Assembly (NCBI RefSeq): GCF_003672135.1
Contig: NC_039511.1
Span: 1,886,464-1,950,463 of the forward strand
DNA length: 64,000 bases
Reading direction: 5' to 3'
Origin: Ooceraea biroi
Taxonomy: Eukaryota; Arthropoda; Insecta; Hymenoptera; Formicidae
This document shows positions 1 through 13,000 of this stretch, one piece after another. The translations under genes and the position numbers were made by a program. The notes beneath the pieces are model-generated. The model was not told where the DNA came from. It worked only from the letters and a program-made list of their open reading frames with translations, and made no database searches. Position 1 is the stretch's first letter, and each line of letters begins with the position of its first letter.

Positions 1-1013
1 AACGATGAAGAAGGGTGCACCGTAGCCGCCAAGGATACGAAGGAAACGCGCGCGTGGAGATTCGCGCGTGTGCAGCGAATAAGGCAGGGAGGGAATCTGG
101 TGCGAATCTGAGAGCATAAAGTGAAATTGATCGCTACCGCGACCGGAAGTACAACGTGAGAACGCAGAAAGCACACACAAGGGCGCGCGCGCGCGCGTGA
201 CTGCCGCAGCGTGCGCGGCACATCAGGGTGCACGAGTTACTGGTGTCTGCGCGATGACAATGCACGTCGCGTGAATCCCCTCGGGTAGATGCAAATGTGA
301 AGTGCAGAGAGGCAGTTGCCAATGAATCACCGATGCCGCGTCCGATGATCAAGTCGCGTCGAATGCGGTCACGCGCGATTATGCGTGGAGGTGCGGAGAA
401 GTGTGAGAGAAAAATAGAATGAAATGGATTGTCTCCTCATAAGAGCAAGAACCGTGTCATTCGAATAATCTTCGATGGACGACATTCATATCGTTATTAT
501 TAAGGATTTATACGACGCTAATTCTGCATGCGAATTAAACCAGCTGAAATAACGAGAATTTCGAGAGCGAAAACCCAAGAGAGCTCACGTCGTCGTCGTT
601 AAATACTCGAACGGCGATAATGCCTGTACTGAATCGGCGAGGATAATCATCCCCTTCTGGGAAGGACCGCCGTTCGCATGAAAACGGAAATAATTACATC
701 GCCAGTGGTGCGCCCGCGTGCAAACAGCGATATTTCCGAAACGAACGCGGGGGTGATAATTATCTCGCCGAATTGTCGATCGCGCGAAAAGCGGGCCGGG
801 AGGAAATAATTATTTCACCGGCGCGCTGCGAGCGCAAACAGCGATTGTTCCCGCGCGCCGATAATCATCCCCTGCACCCCGGCTCCGTTGACGTTCACGT
901 AAACGTCAAACTAATTATCCGACCGATCGCGCTCGCCGCTATTGATCGGAGCGCAAATATCGCTCGTGGCGAACGTCACGATCGGAAACGTTGGATCGCA
1001 ACTGGAGATAACG

Positions 1014-4000
1014 ATGAATTACACGCTGCAGCGGAAATACCGGTCGCTCGAGAGGCGACGGGAGTCCAAGAAGATGCCGAAAATGCCGAAGGTGCCGGAG
1101 AAGGTGTTTTACCGGATCCTGGACGACGGGTCCGGCGACAAGACGCAGAAAAAGAAGCACGTGAAGTTCCAGCTGCTTGGGGACAATGACGAGAAAAAGG
1201 ACATATTCTACTCAGATCTCTCACCTGTACCTGCACGGTACTTTATCGAACACGAATGAGCATTTAATATCTTTGTACTTGGGTATCTTTGTTGTTCGGA
1301 CGAGGAGAGCGTTGAATCGAGGATCAGCGAGATGAGATACGAAATTGAAAGACGCACAACGTTTTTTATATAAATAAACGTTGTAGTTTTTTACTTGAAC
1401 GTTGTTCCGATAATTTTATAAACGGATATTTAGTTATATTTAAAATAATTTCCGTATTGATTTATCGGAGTATGTTAATTGTAGCCGCTAATTAAGCCAT
1501 GAGAAAATTCGTTGCGCGATGCTCACGTTAAAGCAGAGATTACACATGCGAAATTTGCTCGTACATACGATAATTATGTATATTAATCTCGGTGATAATT
1601 ATGTGTTAATGTGCTTGCAGATGTGCCAGCTGTATCGGAGAATCTGCACGCGCTCAATGGTTCCGGCATTCCGATGGATGGCAGTCCGGCAGCTCAACTC
1701 TCGGCTCGGGCGCTTCGAGTTCGATAAACCCAGGGTACTCGGGGCACAGAAGAGAATCGCCTTGGGATTCCCTTCCGTCCCTGAGACACGAGGGCAGCCT
1801 CAACGACAGCGGTTACAAGTCCAATCGAACTGATTCCCTCGAGCAAAGGTGAGGGAAGCGGCTCCCTCACGTGGGACCAAATTATCGAATTGATAATCCG
1901 ATAATGTTGCACATAGAAAGTCCAGAAGACTGCAATTTCGATTCTGACGACAGATTTTTCGATTAATATTTTCATAATTTTCGTTCAACAATATCGCCGT
2001 TTTGTTAGATTTTACGAACAATACATGAATTATTGTTAAAAAGTACGATTTGTTATAATCAGATTTATTTTGGAAATAATACTTTTTGAGACACATTTAC
2101 ACATTTATTCTTCAATGAAATTTTAAATATTGAAAGTTTGAATATTGTAAAATTTTGAATATTGTCACATTTTCCATATTTAGTATACAATATGAATTGG
2201 TTTAATTGTGAAACCTCTTCACAATTATTTCGAACGTGAGTGCGCAACGGAAATATAAATATGTGAAGGTAAGAGTTAAAAAAAGGAATGACTCGACACA
2301 ATGCGTACTTGTACTTCAGTACGGCGTTCTTTTTGGTCCACGTGGATGACGTTCAGTCGCTACTACCTACCTTTTGTCGCCCTATATTGTTCGCATTGTC
2401 TTCTACACTTCCATTGTGCGCTGCGCTCTCTTCCTACCTTTATCGCACGTCTCGCCTGTTCTCTGCATTGTCGCGGTACCGAAAACGGTTTTATTAACCC
2501 TAGCACTACGAGATATAGTTCTTTCCATTAGCAATGGCCGGCTTTTCACAGTACGGCAGAACAAAACATAAGTTTTACATATTACATTACAAATATATTC
2601 GAAACTTTACATAAAAGCCGCGCATAATTTAAAAGTTATTGTTATGTATTTTACAAACTTTTGCAAAATATTCGCTTCCTGATAAATAACATATTTTTTC
2701 TCATCGTTCTCAATTTTTCTGTAATTAAAAAGTTACATATAACAAGGAAAAAGAAATTAAATGAAAATCAAATGCAACTGTTCTGCTAAACGAATTAACA
2801 GTTTTAACAGCGCGTAAATAAATTTCGTAAATAAATCTGTGATCAAAATGAATGAAAATCTCTGATTAAAAGCAATCGTGTGATTGAAAGACACCTGTCC
2901 CGTGTGTGTTCGCGGGATCGATATTTGTACTGCGATATTCAACTGAACGCGTTGCATATTCCAGAGGCACTTTCGACCGGCAGGACAGCGTGAGATCCGA
3001 CTACATGTCCGATCGCGATGGCAGATACGGAATCGTTCAACAAGCCTCGTTGGAGAGCACCGACTCGAGGCTCTGCTACTTGACGTCTTCCGAGGTGAGT
3101 TATCCAAGCACTTGTTGACCTTATCAACCTGATACATCCAAGTGCTACTCGACGTTGCCTTTGTAGAACAGTTCGCATTCATACTATGCGCGAGTATAAT
3201 GCACGCGAAAGCATGCTCGGATGTCTCGCGCTTGATTCCGCATGTCCCTGCCAATACTGAATAATTCCACATCGAAACTATGTCGCGGATCATCGGGAGA
3301 ATCGCGGCCACCCCGATTCACTTTGATCCGCAACTCCCTCGCCGCGAAATTAGCGCTTGATCCCCGGCGCATTTAAAAATTGCACGAGCACGTGACATTG
3401 AATCTGATTAATAAATCTGATTACTCATCATTCAATATTAATTACACGCGAGACGGTAAGTGCGCGACGACTGCGGAATGCGACTACGGGTATCGATTAA
3501 CGGACGAAGGGAGACGTGGACTCCATAAAAATAATATGCGCTGCAACAACTATATGTATAAATTTTTTTTATATGTTTTATATGAATTAAAAATTTTTTT
3601 CCATGATATGCTTATCTTCCTCTCAGATTCTTGCACTTTGTAATTATTATGCGCGCTCGCACGCATACACATACACAAATGGGGATATCAGCTGTTTATC
3701 TTGCTGCCTGCCTCTTACTTATGAAAAAACCGCCGCATTTATTACGGGTTTCGTCTAAACTTTTTTCTTCTCTCGCCCTCATTGCACGCGCACACAGCGC
3801 GAAACTTTCCCGCAGAACGTAAAGGCGCATTTGCAATGCAGCGCGGACGCATTACTTTTAAAGCCCTTTGAAGAGATTCTTTTTCGCTTCCACTCACCAT
3901 CCATTTGTGATTTAAAGCAGCAAAGTGCCTACCTCGACCGCACATCCGCGGAAGCTCGAATCGATGAGCGATAGCCGCGACTGTTCGTGATTCCTTGAAA

Positions 4001-7000
4001 GTTATTTCAAATCGCGATAGATAAGCGCGCATTTCTGCACGGAGCAATTTTTACATCTGCTTCGCAGCACCCTGTTGGGACCGAACAAATGCAATTTCTT
4101 TTTACAAAGCGCTTTATAAACGGATTTAAATACAGAATGACGTAATTTCTCAAGTAATTCATTTAATTCTCAATTTAATCGCAAGAAAACTCGTTTACTC
4201 TGTTTATCCTCTCATTACAAGAGTGAAGCTTAATGTGCGTCACCCTGATCTTCCTCTTACATAAATTCAGTAATTACAATTTCCGTAGCGGCGGGTAACA
4301 TTAAGTACACGCGGCGTCGGTTCCGCGCGCGCGATTATTCGCGCTTAATGCGTCAGAAATAATTCTCGTTTCTGATAGTTGCGCGATATTGCGTAACGTT
4401 TGGACCACCCCGGGTAATCGTAACCCGGTTCCGCAAATCACCCCCTCGCATCGGCCACGCCTATCGTGCGAAAGAGGTCAGCGTGTATTAAGGAAACGGA
4501 AACGCGTACGCGTGCACGTCGCGACTTTCCGCTCGGGGATAAAAGTCTCGGTGGCGAAAGAAAACGACGTCGTTTCCGACCCCTTGCGCGAACTTCTGTT
4601 TCCTCCCTCATCCCTGTCCGCAACGCATCGGAGGACGAATCGGCGAGGCGGAAACTCGGATTTTCCACGAGTGCATGCGCGCGATCCGCGTAACGAAAGG
4701 GCGCTTACGCGAGCAATAGACATCGATAATGATAACCCACTGACCCTTGCGAGGTCCTACGCTCGCGAACCGCTCGAATCCGTCGCCACTCAACCCCTTG
4801 CTAAGCACCCCGTCGCGGGGCTTGTTGTTTTGCATCGCAAATAGTGAACGTGTGGGTGTATGGACGCATACACTGTAGATGCATGTAGAGATCGGTGTGG
4901 GACGATATGGGTGGCGATTCGCGTATATACTGTGATATATATAATACATATATTTTATATATATATATACACACCCCTATATGCGCCGGATCTCTGAATG
5001 CATTCTGCCGCATACCCGCGCATACGCGCAACATACATTCCCGATCGCGCGAACGTACACGTACACATACACGTCACGCGGGGATACCCATTACGCGAAT
5101 CAACCGCAGAGCGGCGGAGATTCTGTTAGTACGCGTTTATGCAAATGTTGGCTTTTGTTACCGTGCTTTACGGTCGATCAATCGTCAAACAGTCTGCGTT
5201 CGCGATTTTCATTTATAGACATGAATCGCGATTTCACATTTCCCGTCATCACGCGTTTTACGTGCGGAATTTTGGAAAACGCTCTTGCCTGAAAATATCG
5301 ATACGTTTACAAAGAAAGCGATTCAACTCGAAGCCTCGCGCTTTCGCAGTAATTAAAGCAACAAAATTTTTCCGAACGTATTATTTTAGACATCGGTTAT
5401 TTGCAAAATAAGATTCAACATCTTCCGAGAAATTGCACGCAGCTTTTGAGACATGACAGATTTATTTTTCATAAAGGTCGGGGTTTTTTTTGCGACACGT
5501 AGTGTGCCAAGGGTGTACACGCTTGCGGGTTAATAGGTCGCGCCGAGATTAGCGGGCCGTGTCCCCCGCTTGACGTACGAGTAAATAAGAATCGAGCACT
5601 CTTGCACCGTTGCACCCTTGCAAGCCGAGCAGCAGCCTTCACCAACAGGTGCATGCGCAAACGTTCTTCGCGCGACTTTGGTCCTTCTTCGTACAGCCTC
5701 TTGCTCAGGTCGCACTACTCGGAAGTGACCTGAAAAAAATGCGAAAATTAAGTGGCACACGATGCGACATCGTTGCCGCAATAACATTTAATTGAATGCA
5801 AATCAGCCCGACGTCTCGCCGATATGGGAGACGTATTGCTCGCTGCGATACGTTTCACTAACGGCGGTTCTTATCGTCTTCCGTCGCGAGGAACTATGCC
5901 ATAAAATTCAATAAAACTTCACGTCGCTCGCATGCGCGCCAACCCGTTATATATAATCCACGTAGGATTATTTTTTTAACCCTCTAGCCCCGATTCCCTT
6001 CGCGTCGGCGAAAACGAATACGTGACGCAGAGAGCGGATGAAAGGGAAGCGAATAAATAACAATCGAAAAGGTCGGCGTATTGCGTACTCGATCGATGCG
6101 AATCTCGAGCTGTCCGATGCAGGAATTCATGTATCAAATCTCAGGCGCGTTCGTTTTACTGTAGCTACTATTTTATTTTCCCGAGAACGGAAATTTTTTC
6201 AAGAAATATAATCGCCTCAATTTAATAACGAAGGATAGGGGAGAGAATTAATAATTACATCAAAATACAAAAAGTTGATGCTCAAAGATAAGAAGATTAA
6301 AGACAATGGAACAATTCTGCAATCATGTGATAACGATTTGTTCAGTGGAACAAATCGAAAAGCTGGGAGCAAACGGCAGCGAGGAGCGATTCTGAAGGGC
6401 ATCTCACGCTAGAGGATTTCCCGGCGTCATCCCCAACGTCCGAAAATAAATTCGGAGGACGACGCGACTACGGAAGAGTAACTGGCGCCTTAGGATGAAG
6501 TGCACTCGAAGAGTCGGCGAGGCTGACCCGATTTTTCAAGTCGCGTTCCGAACGCGGTTCTCTCAAATCGGATATTCAGCCCCCGGGGGTGGCGCGCGCG
6601 GTAACAATCATCGCCGAACACTTGCCTGTCAGCGTCCCACCAATTGACGATCACGCAGCGCGTCGCGTCATTTCCCCTTCGTCATCCCTCTAAGCAACCC
6701 CACGTAGCCGGCGGTGCATAGCACCCCTTTCGCTCGTTTCGTTTCCGAAGCGTTAGCTCCCCACCCGCGCAGGAACCACCGGCGATATCCCAGTATAACC
6801 GCTCGCCCCTCCTGCCTTCGCATCCCACCCCGCCGCCAGCGTTTCCTCCACTTGCCCATCCTCCCCTTCGTTCCTGCAGTCCTCCCCTTCGACCACCACA
6901 AGGACCGAGGTATTGATTCCCCTCGCAGTAGCAGCTCCTCTTCCCTGTTCTCCAGCAGCAGTCCGGAATAAAGCGCGTCCGCGGCTGCGAACTTGGTAAC

Positions 7001-10000
7001 ATCCGGTCGTGGGTGAAAGGAAGAACGACGGAGGAGGAAAGGAGGCACACGCTCAAAGAAACGGAGGAAGGAAAAAGAACAAACAAAAGAAAGAAATAAA
7101 GAGTCCCTTGCCCGAGTGCACCTCGATCGCGCGGAATCAAGCGCCGCCAGGTCAGGATCGGTGCTGATCCCGCGTCTCTTCACCGGAAGTGGCGGCGATG
7201 GCAAGAGTCCTCGGCGAGCTCGCGTCCTCGCGGCCGTGGATCCCCGCGTGCAACGGGGCCCGTCGATCGATGGGCGCGTATTAGCGCAGTAGACACTCGA
7301 GCGGCCTCGCGGAGAACCGAGGACGGAGCAGCGCGACGCTGCACGACGCAGATTCCTCTCCCTTTCCCTCTCTCTCTCTTTCTCTCATCATCATCCACCG
7401 CGGCTCGTATTGCCGCCGGGCGCGCTGGAGAGAGCGCGGGTTCCAATGCGCCGATGCGCGAGCGCCGGAAGTCACCGAGCTGCGATACATCCCCGGACAC
7501 GTCGTCCGCCCGCTGGTGAACGCGGAGTGGAGGACGCGCGCGCTTCCGCGTAAAAACGCGTCCGATCCCGTCGCACGTTCAGCGACGAACGTACGTCGTG
7601 CCCCGCCAAGAGGAGCGTACGCAGCCGGAAGGTCCACCTTCCGAGCGCGACCGGAAGTACGCGGGAGATCGGTCGGCGAGCGACAACGGCGAGGTCCCTG
7701 AAGAGATTCCTGTGTTGGCAAATGTAATCAACGAAGTGCCGAAGTGCATCTGCCGCTTGGGACTCTGGTGATGAGGGACGTACCCCCCCGAAGGGGTTGT
7801 TGTTCTACAAGACGACGCAATCAGGAATCGATTGAGAAGTCACTGATCCGCGGAAATCGCGCACGAATAATTGCGAACATGTATATGATAGTCGCGGATG
7901 GTTGCTGAAGAAGAGAAGTAAAAAAGTTTGGTCGCACGTGCACGCGGAAAATTGTCGACGGGCTTCGCTCATCGATTTTTGCTTGGCCCCGATGATGACG
8001 ATATCGCCGTTGGCTACCTAGAGCCTGTTCTCGCGCTTACGATCACCTCGGAACTGATTTCCGCTACGGAATGACTTCCGGAGACTCGGGGGCAGCCTGG
8101 TTGCGATTGGCAGACGACTGATTCCAACTTATCCGCTCTAAGGACAAGGCGAGGAGGGACACTTTAGTGAGGAAGTATATCGCGCGAAGAACATGTTCGA
8201 GAAATGGGGACGGCGGAGATCAGATAAGGGATGAAATGGTGTACCTGAGAAGGAAATGAAGATCAACTATACGTCGAAATAATATATTTGGAGGAAAGTT
8301 TGAGATTAGATAAGATACGAGTGACTGTGAAGTCCCGGACGCATTTTTCCGCCAGAGAGGAGAAAATCGATGCTCTGAGAGGACACTTATAGCGATGTGT
8401 GGAGAAGGAGGGAAATCAGCTGGAGAAGAGCGAGAGGAGCGAGAATCAACGTTCAGGGAGTGAATACGGTCTCTCTTGGCTGTTAAAGTTTTAATGTAAT
8501 ATGGGGGAAACTAAACTTGTCCGGGGCAGCATTATTATGTCCTAGATATTAGAGAAAAATTAGTTACTAACGTTGTGGATGTCACAGAGTGTCACAAGTT
8601 TTAGTGCGTCGTAGATTGTAAAACGTAGACGTTGATACTTCGTCGTGTAGATTACGTATCGCATTGGGGGTAGACCGATGGCGCTTTATTATCCGGCATC
8701 CTCAGGAGCAACGTATTCCGCAGAAATATTACGTTCGCCAACTCTGCTTGCTGCTCTTACTGAACTGTAGAATATAAAACTATAAGACAAACTCGAAACT
8801 ACAAGATTATCCATAACTAGCATAAAGCTCATCGCTAATGAAATCAAAACTGTATAATCATTCTATGAGAACTTTATCAAATATCGCTTAATTACTTTAT
8901 AAAGATTGTTCTCGCTGATCAGGAGAAGGTGGCTGATCGTGCAGGTAGCAAATTCGTTCGAAGGAACGTACATAAAACAGAGGAACATCATCGACGTAGG
9001 AGTATCCTCCAGTTATCTGAAATTCTAAGCAGCCACAGTGTCGTTCTCGATGTTCAGACTTCGCTAGTTTCGCGGACCCGACATGAAAGGAGCAAGGTGC
9101 CTATCGGGTCTTCGATAGCGTGCAGCAGTCTTCGATAATTTTTACGTCGAGTATTTCTCGGATGAACAATCTATGAATCTTTCTTCTCTCTCATCGAGGA
9201 GCACGTTACAAAAACCCTTTCCTGCAAAATTTTGTAGTTCTTCGCTACTGTTACATTATTGAAATTAAAATATTAAATTGTTAGAATACTAAATAGATTT
9301 ATAGAGACCGTATCTCGGAGTCATCAAATCATATATATCACATTTGTATATCTATATGTATACTGAAACAGAGCGAGAGAGTATTTTTCTATGGAAAGTT
9401 TGTTTCTATCGCACAAGAAACGTCTATAGGGAGAGGGCGACAGAGAAACAGATAGAATATTCTATATATATTATCAATTCCCTCTGCGCTGGAAAAGGCG
9501 GGAGTTGAAGTGGCGTCCACGATCGTCGAGCGTCGTCGACGGTCGACGGTTCCTCCAGCTGTGCACTCACGAATGAGGATTCTCGAGAGATCCTCCCGAG
9601 AATTTTACCAGAATTCTCTGCGTAATAATAAGTACCTGCGGACATTGGCGGCGAGTTTTCGCTGCTCTCGTGCTTCTTCGTGCTTCGTCGCCCACATTTT
9701 GGATTCTCGAGATAGCTAGATTGCGTCGTTGCAACGTAGAGCTAACGTCCAGGAATGCGGCGCATCTTCCTGACGAGGATCATCTTAATAGTTCAAAGAA
9801 TGTTTGCCTTAAGTAGAGAACTTTACTGGTAAATACGAAGGATTACTGGCTTCGAGATATAAAGTTGCTGTTTGTGATGGATTGTTCCCCTCCGATGAAA
9901 CTTGATAAACCCGATAAACCTGGCAACACAACGCTCTTCACATTCTACTTCCAATCTCTCCAGCTGAGATGCTGATGATCACCGCGTAACGTGTTCAACA

Positions 10001-13000
10001 TCTGGAAGCTGTTAATATCTCGTTCGACGTGAACGTGTTGCGGACTCGACGAGTTGGGTATCAGCTGAAGCAGCTGGTGCACATCGCGGAAATTTCGAGG
10101 TACCTTGCGATACGCATCAAGATCGTAGAAGTACAAAGCGTCCCCCGAGGCGACACCCTCCTCTCGAACCTACACGAGCGACAATCGATCGTTCGGGAAG
10201 ATTTTACGAAGGTGCCACGTGGGCATCCTCCTGCCGTCCGCGAGACAATAATGACACCACCAGGGGAGGAACGTGACGCCGATGGCGAAGCTGTTTCGCC
10301 TCATCATCGAACATCCAAGAAGGATTCCGTGTGGCAGCCATCTTGCTGCCCTTAGGAACCAGCCGGCCGTGGGTTCCTCGTTCTCTCGTCCTCGCTGAAT
10401 CGTCAGCTGAACGACGAATAATGGTAGAGCCGAGATGGTCGATCAAGTGTACGAATAGCACCCTGGACCTGCTGGACCCGAGCGACGACAGTTACACGGA
10501 TCTGAAGGCTCAGCATCGGCGCCGTTGTTGGAAGTACTTCTGCTGGTGCCGCCGGCACACGATCAGCGTGATATGCATTAACGAGACGCGCAAACTGTAC
10601 TGGTTCAACTGCCGTAGCGTGCAGGAGAAGGTGACGTACGGCCCGGGTGAGGGCTATTATCACAAGCTGCTGAGGTTGGTGAACGGCGCGCTAAACGCCT
10701 GGGCACAACGCTACATCGACGGCCTGAGCGTGGCACGTCGCGAGATTATGTTCAGGATCAACGGCAGCGCGCAGAACAACATGAGGCTGCTCAAGGAGGG
10801 TTGCTACTGCCACTACCATCCGCACATGACGGCGGATGCGTGCAACGCCGACTTTCTCAGAAGAGTCGTAAGTTTCTGGGCCGGCGAGAGCCTCAGGGGG
10901 ATACGCGAGAGGCTCCGCGGCATGACGAATATTACGAAAAAGGTAGAGACACGAATCGCGAATCTCTTTCTATTTTTCTCGACGAATGTTTATCTCTTGA
11001 TATTTATGTACATATATATATATATACATTGATATTTGTATGTTCCCGGATATATCTATATATCTTTCCCCGCCTTGTATGCGACGCGATCGCACGCCAA
11101 TATGTCTCGTACGGATCCGCTCGTGTTATCGGCATGCGCTTCGGGCAGAAGCGAGAGTAGAAGACAGCGCGGGCTCAAGTTCTGCGAGCGACTTTACGTT
11201 CCCGTTGGACTTTCGTTCGTCGACCCCCTGACTACTCGCATCCTCGCACTCTGATTCGCACCTCATTCTCATCATTCTCGTTGAACGTCATTATACATAG
11301 TGTACAATCCAGAACAACATGCATCATTGAGAACAAATTAATTTGCGAGTTAGGCACTGTTTTTTTTTTCGAAGAACATCCTATACACGCGATGATACTC
11401 GCTTAAAACATGGAAAAAGAAAATCTAGAAAACTGTAAAGAGGAAAGAAAAAAATGAGCGAACATAACGGGGATGGACAGCGAAAGCGGAATTGTTAGCC
11501 AAAGCATTTTGCATTTGCAACATCCGGTACGTCGGCATGTACTCGCGTGTTGGCTCTTGAAATCGACAGCTCTTCTCAAGCAATTATTATAAAAGGGCTT
11601 CTAAGTTGGTTCCGCTGCAATTGCATCGGTATTAGTTGCCACCCTTAAACTAGCATGCGTTGAGTAAGGCCGTAACTATTTCTTTGCATCTACAAATTCT
11701 TGGTAATGCGAATGCTCCTTTGAGTTTTGACATCTCTTTATTTAACATGTTGCCTATTATAACGCAGTCGCCTAGCAACAGTACTAATTAATGATTTATA
11801 CTGATACCCGTAGTGATATTGATATAAATAAGAAGATTTAACAGTACGACGATGTGATACATTAAATAATGATTCGAGCGAGCTGCATTACGATCTTGAG
11901 ACACAGAATTTTTTAGCGAATCGATAAATCAATCGCCGGAGCGGATATACATACATAGTGTACATAGTCATTACGTAATCCGTACTTTAAATTCCTAAAT
12001 ATGCACTTTTAGGTAGACGAGGCACACGACAAATTATGTACATAAAGCATCTTGCCATTGTCAGTAATCCGCTAGATCTCCCGTCTCTGCATAGAATCAC
12101 TTCATCAGTATCACCCAGTTCCATGAACGATAAACATTGCACAACACATTTTGTTCTACGCACATTTCTTCTTTCTATACGTAACATGATTCTTCTTTCC
12201 ACGTACGGACGATTCCGAAATTCGATGACGGCACATCGAGGAACATATCATGAGTTCACGTATTGCTGTTGTACAAGTAAAAGATAATTTCGGAAGAACA
12301 CAAGAAATACTCGTTTGTCAAACTTGACATGGGATCGTCCGTATTTGTCTCTTCATTCTCGCAGTGACAAGCGCGTATCATCGTGGCGAAAGATAAAGCC
12401 TGACGTATTTTCCAGATGTCGGACGACGATAGGATGTCACTCACCACCGCCGTCAGTGACGACGATGACGGTGAGAGTGTCATAAATTCACCCTATCGTG
12501 GAAAGCAGACCGGCACAGCTGCAGCTTCGTTCAATTGTACCGGTGCAGTTCGGAAAGCAGGGTACGTCGTTGTCGCTTGTTTTTTCTTTTTTTTTAAAAT
12601 AATGAGCCTTGAGAGCCTATAAAAATACCTCTCAGATAATGTTAGGATAAACATGAAGACCATTCCACGAAGAATATTCTACGTCGCATTTTTCTCTTGA
12701 AACTTGACAAATAGTTGAATGCGATATAGAATAAAAAATTAATATAAAGATGTAGAAATAATGTTAGTTCTTTGGGATTTCTAGATTTCTCAGCGTAAAG
12801 AAGTGGTTGCTGCGCAAAAAGCACCAGATTGAGCTGGCTAGGAAGAGAGGCTGGAAGGGCTACTGGGTCTGCTTGAAGGGCACCACGCTTCTTTTCTACC
12901 CCTGCGATTCCCAGGAGAGCAGAGCCATGGAGGCGGCACCTAAACACTTGATCATTGTCGACGGAGCGATTATGCAGCCGATTCCAGAGCATCCCAAGAG

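Noticed and set aside
4389..4844. 151-aa plus-strand open frame
   Set aside because: CpG-rich intronic sequence open in several frames on both strands, with arginine-rich composition and no splice context or family likeness.
6668..7721. Minus-strand open frames of 106-178 aa
   Set aside because: They overlap one another in different frames in the CpG-rich block. Composition is driven by base content.
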